Positions 55,225 to 64,000 of a stretch of DNA of 64,000 nucleotides are shown here, piece after piece. Made by a program: the position numbers and the translations under genes. Source of the stretch: Puccinia triticina (taxonomy: Eukaryota; Basidiomycota; Pucciniomycetes; Pucciniales; Pucciniaceae); contig NC_070562.1 in assembly GCF_026914185.1 (NCBI RefSeq), positions 5,270,001 through 5,334,000 on the forward strand. The letters are read 5' to 3'. Below the pieces are notes generated by a model. It saw only the letters and a list, made by a program, of their open reading frames with translations. It was not told the DNA's origin and did no database searches. Every line of letters begins with the position of its first letter. Within the stretch, counting starts at the first letter, position 1.

Positions 55225-56102
55225 TTAAACGGAAGCCATTATGTTCGCACTAATGCCAAAGACCCAAGCGATTAAGCCAGTGACGAAAATTAAATCGGCA
55301 GGGGCTGGATTATCAACCTTGGATGCGTACATGGCCAAGGCGTAACCGCTGATCAGAGCAGGAAAGAGTGGTGCAATGAGAAGCCGAAGTCGCATTTTTT
55401 TTTCCTCTTCGAATCTGGCGATCTCAGCAGCATCTTCAGGGCGGATTGCTGCCTCTGATTCAGACTCAGAGTCAGAGGTTTCCGAGTCTACAGAATCTTT
55501 GGGCTCTGGAAGACCGCTTGATCTACCCGTAGTGTCGTCGACGATTTCTTCATGAACAACTACTTGATTGGCGGATGAACGGGTTTGTGCCGTTTCCGGA
55601 TGGTCCGTTTCGACGCGCGAGGATCTTAGATTCGCCCCCTGCTTTGTGCAGGCTTGTGCAGCCTTTTGTTTCGTGAGTATCGAGGCGGTGGATGCAATGA
55701 TATGTAGCACAGATGCATGCAAATCAACTCAGTTAGATTTTGTCCATTCCTCTTGCAAGTCGAAAAGAAAAGCTTTTGAGCAAACTGAACTAAGATGCCA
55801 GTCTGTGGCTTTTCCACTCTGTCGCCGGAGAGCTCCTCATTCGCGTTTGCTTTTGATCCACGGCTTGGTGCGTTTTCCGGAAACATCACTTGATCAGCAA
55901 CGGTGCGCGAGTCTCCTAGACCAGCTTCCTCCGTTGCGGCTTTTGCAACCGATTTTTCCATGGGCATCGAGAAGGTTGGCCGAAAGATGGCACAAGTCTG
56001 TGCAAATAAATCTGTTAGATTTTGACCACGACTCTCAATTAGAGCCGTAAAGAAAAGCTATTCAGAGAACTCAACTATGATGAGAATCTGTTGAAGCAAC
56101 AT
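55225..56102 (-). CDS. Predicted small secretory/membrane protein, three exons
   Basis: Proposed exons 56102-56076, 55997-55791 and 55662-55225 give 223 residues with closing phases. The N-terminus MLLQQILIITCAIFRPTFSM is hydrophobic and signal-like. The middle is polar and acidic (DSETSDSESESEA). The C-terminus has two hydrophobic segments (LRLLIAPLFPALISGYALAMY and PADLIFVTGLIAWVFGISAN) with a short hydrophilic hairpin between, suggesting membrane insertion. No known family is recognised. Donors GTTGAG and GTTCAG are non-standard but occur at equivalent places of a duplicated block, which supports them. Alternatively the real start is within exon 2 (MPMEKS). Confidence 0.5.
55730..56090 (-). 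repeat. Tandem exon-intron duplication in the gene at 55225-56102
   Basis: 55738-55800 and 56013-56085 share GTTAGATTTTG, AAAGAAAAGCT, AACT(G/C)AACTA strings in the same order and orientation, about 280 bp apart. Each copy covers an intron with the same proposed donor position; exon pieces GLGDSRTVADQV and SSRVETDHPETAQT may be diverged counterparts. Confidence 0.5.
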
Positions 56103-56580
56103 GTCTATCTTTGCCAGTAAGCGCACAAGTGCTAAGAAACTTGGAACTCAAAAAATGGGCCTGGAGACCAGAACCAATCAAGTAGAGGGAGCTGGGGATT
56201 GATGAACCTCCGACTGGGCACGAAGGCTCTTATGTGGAGGTGCTCATATAACTTGGCTGCACCCAGGTCTTGTTGACAGGCCCCCCTTCAGCCAAGCTCG
56301 AGCTTAGCTAGATTAAGACAAATCAGCGGCGGTACACGGTTACTTCCTCACCCAGACAGTTTTGTCTGCAACTGCGTAACCCTTGAAGGGCCTGCGGTGG
56401 GTCATCTTTTATCAGCCAAGGAAAGCTAATCACCACCTGCAAAATTGTTTTGTTTTATGTAATCTGGTTGCACAGCCCCAATTGCAAAATAACAATTAGG
56501 GTTCTCAAAGTGACAACATACCGGCGTATGCCTTGAAAGCATAACAAGGCCCCATTTGGCACTATAGAACGTTTAGGCGC
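56103..56580. other. Intergenic, nothing recognised
   Basis: No frame, repeat or motif stands out. It contains the presumed promoter of the minus-strand gene ending at 56102. Confidence 0.35.
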
Positions 56581-56587
56581 AGAGAGT

Positions 56588-56853
56588 CTTTATAAAGACC
56601 AGCGAGTGAGTTAGCACACGAAATGAGACTGAGTTGAGACTACCGGCGAGCACACCTGATGTGTGAGATGAGTTGAAACAGAAATGAGTAACTGAATAGA
56701 TTTCATGAACATGAGCTGAGTGAAAGAAATAACAATGAACCTTTATAAAGACCAGCGAGTGAGTTAGCACATAAATGAGACTGAGTTGAGACTACCGGCA
56801 AGCACACCTGATGTGTGAGATGAGTTAGAACAGGAATGAGTAACTGAATGAAG
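56588..56853. repeat. Direct repeat, about 110 bp, two copies
   Basis: CTTTATAAAGACCAGCGAGT through GAGTAACTGAATGA-like sequence occurs at 56588-56697 and 56742-56853 with few differences. The reverse strand gives similar short frames in both copies. Confidence 0.75.
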
Positions 56854-56995
56854 AAAAGAGAAATAGAAAGTGATACACAATTACTATTTAGACTAAAATT
56901 CAATTAGGTTTCATCTAGGTTTACAGCTCTGACTATCACTACATAACCGGATGAAGAGTATTCTAATACTGAAACTCAATAGGCACTGATATAAA

Positions 56996-57510
56996 TATAG
57001 GTGATATAATCACCGGTTAATTCAATAAAAAATACAAAATTCAACATAAAGCCTTAAGTTTTTTGTAGGCAACCTACAGTACTGGTTTCTTCAACTGTGA
57101 ACTCAGAATCAACTTATCCAGCCATCTTCAGAACCATAATACCATTATATTGCTTCAGATTGGTCAAAAGTGATACAGTCAAACCTGTCTAGGGTTCTAC
57201 CCTTTGGGAGAAGAATTTTGGTATGACTTTAGGCAGGTTATGCCCTTAGAGATGGTGATTTTGCAGGGCAATCAAGAATACGGGGCAGTTTTTTTCTATT
57301 CTGTTAGGCAGATTATGCAGTTAAAAGGGTATGCCCTTAGACAGGTTTGACTGTATAATTGTATTATGGTGCTGAAGATGGCTGAATCAGTTGAATCTGA
57401 TTTCAAAGTTGAAGAGACCAGCACTATGGGTTGTCCACAAGGAGAAATTGGAAGCTTTATGTTGAATTTTGTATTTTTTATTGAATTAACCAGTGATTAT
57501 ATCACCTATA
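56996..57510. mobile_element. Foldback element with arms of about 160-180 bp
   Basis: The left arm (56996-57175) and right arm (57354-57510) are inverted repeats through TATAGGTGATATAATCAC, TTGAATTAA, ACATAAAGC and GCCATCTTCAG strings. The loop is occupied by the Tc1/pogo-type MITE at 57176-57353. No coding sequence. Confidence 0.75.
57176..57353. mobile_element. 178-bp Tc1/mariner (pogo/Fot-like) MITE
   Basis: Ends CAGTCAAACCTGTCTA and TAGACAGGTTTGACTG are inverted repeats flanked by TA on both sides (57174-57175 and 57354-57355), the standard target of this superfamily. CAGTCAAACCT is the typical pogo/Fot1 terminus. Internal GGCAG(G/A)TTATGC repeats. No transposase. Confidence 0.8.
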
Positions 57511-58600
57511 ATTATATGATTGCCAAATAGGGCCTATTTTCAGGTACTGTCAAAAGCTGTCAAATGTGTCCCTGCAAAAAAGGTCTTTATATTTGGCAAC
57601 ATGTTATGTTTTTATGTTGTTACCTTGAAATCTAAATGCAGAGAGGGGGCAAGTGTCACTAACCACCATGTGAGTTTCCTTGGCACTTGTGTGCAAGTGC
57701 CATCTCTGAACTCAGTCATAGATTTGGCTGGATCTCAGTTAGAGGCTGGTTGGAAGGCAATTTCATGTCTGCCACAAAGTAAGTTTATAAGAACTGGAAT
57801 CATACCAAATGTGTGGTGCAATGTCTGTGTAAATGTATGCCATACCTATGCTGAAAACCAGGCCAATTTAATGATAAGGTTTACTTGATCCTCAAGCTTG
57901 ACCAAGGTTCCTCATATTTCAATTATCATGATTTTTGACCTCTTTGGAAACGCATACCCAGTAGGTATCTCTGAAACTGTTTTTGTATTTATTTTCAGGG
58001 CACACACCAAAAAGCTGCCAGTTATTTTTAAGTTTTTTCTATTACACATGGTTAAAACTTTGGATGGAGTGTAGTGATACTGTGGGAGGTAGAGCTGGTC
58101 CCTAGTACCCGTTGGCGGGTACAGGGGCGGGTACCTGTGGAAGTGCGCAGGTATCAACTGGGTGCGGGTATCCAGTCTGGGTCCAAATTCAGGCAGGTGC
58201 CCGTGCACAAATTGCCATTCTGCACAGCTCTGCTTGCCCCTAGTGCCCATTGGCGGGTACCCATGGAAACCACAAGGCCAGGAACTGCTTGGCAGACTCG
58301 CCTTCAACACCCGCTATCACTCCTTATTTTTTGCCCTTGGCCTCTCCCTTGCCCTTGTCTGGCACTTGCTCCACACCCTCTCCCCCGCCCGTCTCCCGGC
58401 TCTACCCACTAACTACACCAAAAGCACCCAGCACCCATCCCACTCGTCCTCACTGTCAGCCTGCGTGATGCCAAGGACAATAATCCTTCTAGCTACACGA
58501 GCTGCAAAGTGAAATACTAGAGTTTTAAGGACTCTGGGGATGATATCCAAGGCTTTGGAGAGGTTGTGTGGCGTAAAAAATAGAGAAATAGTAGTTTAAT
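57511..58600. other. Unassigned DNA
   Basis: A 122-codon plus-strand frame at 57520-57888 starts at the foldback edge and has no recognised domain or signal. From 58095 to 58260 a GTACCCGTTGGCGGGTAC motif and partial copies recur, itself palindromic. No gene is supported. Confidence 0.35.
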
Positions 58601-58624
58601 TATATTAATAAAATTAATATAATT

Positions 58625-58745
58625 AAAATAAGAGGGGCCTGCAAGCAGGGGTGGTTTAGATCCCTCTAAGGTATCGTGCAAAAGTAGAAGATTTAGGTAC
58701 CTGTTAGTACTGGGGCCTGCAAGCAGGGGTGGTTTAGATCCCAGC
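58625..58745. repeat. Short direct repeat GGCCTGCAAGCAGGGGTGG
   Basis: The unit with following TTTAGATCCC occurs at about 58636 and 58711. CCTGCAAGCAGG is palindromic. Confidence 0.65.
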
Positions 58746-59795
58746 AAGAATGAAGCGGAGAATCTCAAGAGAAAGGGGTTAAACTTACTAGAATTAAGCC
58801 CTTAAAGTCTTGAGGTTCTTCAGGGGAGAATCTGAGCAGATTCAGACGAAGGAATTGAGCTAAAGTCAGCAACTAAGGATCTTACCAGGCAGAGAACAGG
58901 TGTTGAGCACGTGTTGGAAGCGGGTAATGATCAGAGTAGGTGTAATAGCATGAGGGAGGGTCTTTGGAGCGCACAGAGGGCCCTTTAAATAGTCATGAAA
59001 GCCCTCAGGGAGCGCTCAGGGAGCCATATAGCTGCTGGCCAACTTGTGGGCGTAATTCTGGCTCAATTTGGCGGTTGGCCAACTTGTGGGCGTGATTTTA
59101 GACCAATTTGGCAACGCTACAGGAGGACTATTCCTTTTTGGGGCGTGCAAATGGCTGCAAAAGTAATATTTGGCCGTATCAGGACTAGTCTAAAACACTT
59201 CTAACTAGTAGGGGTTGTTACGTGTGTCCTATCTTCTAGATTGGGCCACTTATGATGCTCCTGTATCATAATTAGTCTGAAACACATGGTAATTGTTTCA
59301 GGCTAATTTACAGGTTACATAATAGTAATTACTGTTTGGGACATGCAGACTGTCACGTGTGGCCAATTGTTCTGCTTTGGTCTACATAATGACATCACAT
59401 GTACCAATTGGTTGGTACTTCTTATCTTTGTGCGTCAAGAATGTTTTATTTACATCATTACATATGTAATGGAACATTCTAGGCGCTCATGGGACTCAGA
59501 AGGTGTCATATCTTCAAAGTATGGCGTGATCACGGCCTTTTTGGGTGTCTGTGGCGCTTACAAGCATATGTACATGAGCATATAAGCATGAGCGCTACCT
59601 TATCCGTGGTAACTGGGTATATTTTCATGTGTAATTTACACAGGGAAGGAGTAAGAGTTTAGGGTACGTTGCAGTGAGGTACCCTAGTTTATTTTAGGCG
59701 TAGATTAGGAATCTGAAGTAATATTCTACAATTTACATATGTAAGAGTGCGTAATAATGTCTCTTTCATAGGTAATATTTATACTTTTTATAGTG
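58746..59795. other. Unassigned DNA with a 47-bp duplication and ATG-poor frames
   Basis: TGGCCAACTTGTGGGCGT is duplicated near 59036 and 59083. TTACATATGTAA-type palindromes begin here (see 59455-59845). No gene is recognised; the largest frame (80 codons at 59343) is unsupported. Confidence 0.35.
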
Positions 59796-59845
59796 TTACA
59801 TATGTAGGAGATTAGTAATAATGTCTCTAACATATGTAACAATTT
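59455..59845. repeat. Recurrent TTACATATGTAA palindrome
   Basis: ACATATGTA occurs at about 59459, 59735, 59804 and 59830, the last three within a 110-bp stretch that also repeats AATAATGTCTCT twice. Confidence 0.55.
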
Positions 59846-60490
59846 TATTATTTTTCTGTGATATTATGTCACAGTGGCTCTGACATAGTAGCCAGCTGAC
59901 ACTCACCCTGCCAGCGTTGGAAACGCTATCAACCAGTTCATCTTCTAACAAACCGTTCATGCACATCATGGCCCAGGACAACAGCTTCAAGACGGGTGGA
60001 CAAACAGGCGCCTGATAACCTATACATGGCGCGAAGGGCTGCGCTTTGTTGACCTCGGCCTTGTCGCCGGCCTCGCCTGGCTCCCCCCCATCTCTTGTCA
60101 ACATTTGAAGCAAAGGTTCAATCACCGCGGCCATCCAAGCAGCCCGCAGCGTTTGCGGGTTCAGGTTGAGAATCAATATTGATGTCAGAGATGAGAAAGA
60201 AGCTAAGGAAGCTATCAAGCACGGGGCAGACGTGATCATGTCAGATAACGTCATTCTGAATCAAAATGTCTGCTTTTCTTACTTTAGTTCACCCCCAAGA
60301 ATTTCCAGACCTCCGCTTGATCTTTGAAACAAGCCTTCCAAGGCACCAAAAGTGCTTCTATGCCTTTGAGCAGGAAATCTTGGCCTTCTTGCGGATCACC
60401 GCTACCAAACCAGAGCATTTGTTGATCTTTTTCAGTACGCGTAAGCAACCCTTTTTATTCATGAGGGGGAGCAGGTTTTTTTTTTGCTGA
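59796..60490. other. Possible exon fragments of an unrecognised gene
   Basis: A minus-strand 152-codon frame (59796-60254) and a plus-strand frame (60266-60490, including LRLIFETSLPRHQK and FEQEILAFLRITA) look more protein-like than the surroundings. Near 60830-60960 a plus-strand segment with TRLIFEAFNSFSQAQ is vaguely similar. No domain, start or splice structure could be established. Confidence 0.25.
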
Positions 60491-62188
60491 TCATTGGACT
60501 TCTAGATATGCACAGGTTTTGATGTCTGCCAACATAACAAGAAGGATATATCGCGGCATGGGAAGAAGCTGCACACGAGGTTCTTCCACCGATCTGGGCA
60601 AGACATCAGTTGCTTCTTGGAGGCCCATTCTCAAGCTTGGCTGATATTGGGGCTTGAGGGGAAGGGGGCTTCAGCGCGCGAGCTTTGACGGTGAGCACAT
60701 GCTTGGGCTGATAGGTTGTGTGGGAGGGCACGCTGGGAGGGAGGCGGCAGCTGCTGGACCGACTGATCTGGCTGTGCAACTGGGTGGACTCGAGGCGACG
60801 GGGCCTTACCAAAGGGACTGAGAAGCTACCTGGCAGAGACGCGGCTCATCTTCGAGGCCTTCAACAGCTTTAGCCAGGCCCAGAGCGCGCTCACGACTGT
60901 TTCCCAACGGGAGCAGAAGCTGTTGCTGAACCAGCAGAACCTCAGCCTCCTTGGAACCTGCTCACCCCACAAACCCAGCCGTAGCCACAACCGTACCAGT
61001 GATTTGATTTGGCTCCCTTCTAGCCCCACTAAAACCAATCCCTTTCCCCCAAGGCCCGCCACTGGCAGGGTTGTGGGTTGCTGTTATATGTATAACAAAC
61101 CAATCCCAACTGAGTCTAAGCTGGACAAGATAATTTTGTCTCCAATCAGTGGGGGAATAAAAGGCAGTGAATTTTCCTAGCGAACAGTATTGTGAGGGTT
61201 TGTTGGTGACTGAACCATAGAACTTTTCAAAATACTCCTAGCAGTCAGTATTGACATGTCAGACTAAGTACATCATACTTCTGTTGAGGAGCTATTGGAA
61301 CTTGAAGGGTGAAGAATTTTTGTAACTTTGGCAGCAGATTCAATTGACTCTGCAACCTTAGCTGTAGAAGATGTATGGTGTTTTGCTTATTTGTTGGAAA
61401 TCAAGGGTCCTGTGCCCAAGTGAAAATGATCATGATGATCTTTATTTCACAATGCAAGGTAAAAACAAAATTAAAATTGTAATCATGGAATGCCAGGATT
61501 TGGGCACAGCAACAGGACCATCTGTCCAAGAATTTTACAAAGCACAATATGTAGGAGGGATTGAGGTGCATGTAGGAGGGATAGTGATGCACTGGCGGTA
61601 AACTGGACACTTGAAAGTGCGGTGGCGTAGCCGCCCTGAACTCTAGTATATTTAAAAACTGTATAGATGTGCAAACCAGATCTTCAAATCAAAACACAAC
61701 AATCAGATTATCCACACATCATCACTCAGCCCCACCAACCAACCAGTTTTTTTCTTTTTTCTTTGGAAATGGGAGGAAGGCTGAGATAAGACATATGTGG
61801 AGGGTCAGGATTATAATTTGATGAGAAGCATATGTGAAAACAAAACAACAAAAAAAGCTAAAGATATCTATCAATCATGAAATTCATAATATATTGACCT
61901 TAGTGGTTTATCTTGAACCAATCCCAACTAAGTAATAAAACAATAAACTCCTTGATAACTCCAATAATTCAACAGAAGGCAGATGATGTATGAAAACCAT
62001 GTATCAATTTAAGATTTTTCTTCCTCTTCCTCTTCCTCTTATTACAAGTCACATCAACAGGGAAGCCGGACAGAAGCTTGGAGTAAGCAAAGGCGCACCT
62101 CTTTCTCAGTGCAAGTGATGAGCAGCAAGCCCTTGGAGACCAGACAATCCAAGTACGTCAAATGGCCCTCAATCAGCGGTTCTAGATC
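60491..62188. other. Unassigned DNA
   Basis: Aside from the TRLIFEAF segment (60830-60960) nothing is recognised. 61540-61575 repeats GTAGGAGGGAT twice and 62020-62040 is TCTTCC-rich. No RNA gene is seen. Confidence 0.35.
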
Positions 62189-62790
62189 TGTTGCAAGACT
62201 CAAAAGTGGTAATGAAACCCTTTTGCTGAATTTTGAAGGGTATGATGGAGTTGCAAGCTCTGCCCTTCTGTTATCAGTCAACATTAATACCCACCAAGCT
62301 CAGCTTGGCAAGTTTTATTAAGTGATAGGTCTGGTCTGTTCCAGATGAAATCTGTTTGACTGGCAACGTGTAAGTGTTTTAATTACTTTGTTATAAGGGT
62401 TTTAGGATTTGAGTGTGGATGAGTGTTGGGTGACTTGTGAGTTCTGGGTGAGGAACTGGGGAGCAGGCCACTGGGGGTGGAGAGAGCTCCTTTTATAGAC
62501 AAAAGTGGAGCCCCAAAGGGGCTTGTGGATTAGGGTTTCAGCTAATCTAGACAACAGGGTGAGGGATTTCAGCTGGTGGGAGTAGGTACAAATGATGTCA
62601 TGACCCCCCAAGGGCGCATGAATGGTGTCAGAATATACAACAAAACATTCTAAACATGCCAGGGGTGCATACATGATGTCAGAATTTACAAAAGAACATT
62701 CTAACGCATGCATAAGGTGACAGTAGACTGCATGAGCTGTCATACAGGGGTAATTAGTGTATACACAAAGTCTGAGGCTGCAGAAACTGT
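62189..62790 (-). mobile_element. Family-U LTR, fourth copy, truncated
   Basis: Begins TGTTGCAAGACTCAAAAGTG and is collinear with the reverse complement of 19866-19275, including the TATA box (reverse complement near 62490). It stops abruptly at CAGAAACTGTCA (62790), so the outer third is missing. No target duplication. Confidence 0.75.
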
Positions 62791-64000
62791 CAGGCGCGGT
62801 GATGCCAGGAGTAAGTGAACTCTTCTAGCTACACCGGTGACTGCGCCGCAGTGCGGTGGTAAGCGCAATAAAAGCGCGGTAGAAAGGTAAAAAAAAATAA
62901 CTTAAAGTTATTTTTAGGAGAAAAAACCCAAAAGGGTTGTAACGGAGGGGCCAGGAGCGCCTGGGGTATTTGAGTGCCCTCCGGTGATCTTACAGGGCCC
63001 GCGCACTAGGTGCGCAGGGGTGGTTATGAGACCTGTGACGTCTGGGGCCCAACTAAGGGTGTGTTTCAAACGTAAAAACGTTCCCAGGACAAGGGATATA
63101 ATCCCGATAGAGAAAGAAGGAAACAGCGGACTTACTCTTGAAGAGAGTCCGCAAAAGAAAACGGCAAACAACTCAAAGAACCGAGATCGTGGCAATACAG
63201 GCAATCAACCGGTCGGATAGACGGGGCGGAGCTGGTATAGCGACGAGGTGGTTGGTATGAATCTGGGGAGGCTTATTCTCGCTCAGAAGCCTCCATTTAT
63301 ATATTCTTGCGGCGACCGGTAGGGTCGCCGTTCCTATTGCAAATTACTCACGACTTCTCGGCCTGGGACATAGCTAGTTTGGACAGGAGTGATCTTGAGT
63401 TCTACTATTCTGACCACTCCTGTTCACTGTTCTCATTGTTGAGTGTAGCTCTTCCTCGGTCCAAGGAAGAGTTTTTCATTCAGGACGTCTATTCTTGGTT
63501 GAGAACTTTGGGCTGGGGGAGAGTAGACCGTTCACTTTATTGCTATTCTCCTCCGGCCGGCTCCACTCGATCAGTTCTATTGTCACTTCTTAGAACAATA
63601 GGACAGGAGAATGTCTAGCACTTGTTCTCTTGGCTTTGAGAACGCTTTTGTATCCCGTTCTGTTGTTATGAGAACGGGTTTCACTCATAACTACATTCTT
63701 TCTCCGGCCGATACCTGCGGCCGGAGTTTGTACACTCTCTCCTCGATTCTATCAATCGTTTGAGGGGAGGCTTGTTGCATATTCATATTCTTATTTGCGG
63801 CGCTCTGCGCCGCACTCAGTGCTCAAAAAGTCGTAGTCGCTAAAGCTGTGTAGGTTTCACGACTACTTGGCGCTCTGCGCCGCGAATAGTATGCACAGTT
63901 AGCAACACATGTAGAATTGTTAGCTGGGCTCTAACTTATTCTAGTAGCCCGGCTGACATTCCCTCCCACCAAGATAAGTTACTCATAACTTAGCTGAGCT
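62791..64000. other. Unassigned DNA to the window end
   Basis: No recognised gene. A 103-codon plus-strand frame at 63307-63618 has no signal or domain. GCGGCGCTCTGCGCCGC, a near-perfect palindrome, occurs at about 63796 and again at about 63869 (15 of 17 bases). The region may be part of another LTR element cut by the window edge. Confidence 0.35.

Overview
The window looks like a repeat-rich stretch of a basidiomycete fungal genome, most likely a rust fungus (Pucciniales). The support is short GT-AG introns, Copia gag proteins with a modified zinc knuckle, Ty3/Gypsy, Helitron and MITE debris, a fungal transportin gene, and a cysteine-rich secreted-protein candidate. The assignment comes from gene style, not from a database search. 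No bacterial features are present.

1-35.4 kb is almost gene-free and is a hierarchy of nested repeats. Its main structure is a very large imperfect palindrome: the sequence from 319 rightwards reappears, inverted and in the same order, from 35430 leftwards. Matching blocks are 319-722 plus 7262-9019 against 35430-31773; 9796-about 11300 against 27697-26155; and 20256-20590 against 26150-25535. Nearly every difference between the arms is an identifiable insertion or deletion. A Copia element (1261-7200, target duplication AGCCC) sits in the left arm. A gag-less Gypsy element (27698-31772), two solo LTRs (26950-27361 and 25804-26077, each with a 5-bp duplication) and a 442-bp MITE (33386-33827) sit in the right arm. 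The left arm also holds 20-bp minisatellite arrays (10.9-12.7, 13.3-13.8, 18.4-18.7 kb) and a GCGCTAACGCTA-rich MITE family. The centre (20.6-25.5 kb) holds a terminal-inverted-repeat element carrying its own minisatellite, and an internally deleted Helitron.

35.4-49 kb is transitional: a MITE-interrupted LTR-like remnant, a ten-exon Old Yellow Enzyme family gene on the minus strand (38057-40332), a young Copia element with an uninterrupted 1271-codon frame (41220-46382), a cysteine-rich secreted-protein candidate directly beside it (46664-47113), and tandem repeats.

49.3-52.9 kb holds a complete eight-exon transportin (karyopherin beta-2/Kap104) gene, the clearest housekeeping gene here. 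Downstream are a Myb/SANT-like pseudogene (about 53.93-54.32 kb), a three-exon gene for a small predicted secretory or membrane protein with an internally duplicated exon-intron unit (55225-56102), a foldback element with a nested Tc1/pogo-type MITE (57.0-57.5 kb), and mostly unassigned DNA to 64 kb with one more truncated LTR copy (62189-62790).

The genes do not form a pathway. The interest lies in the repeat architecture, in two Copia elements whose primer sites match two different tRNA anticodon arms cut at the same position, and in the effector-like gene next to a fresh retrotransposon. All splice sites, repeat boundaries and counts were read by eye.
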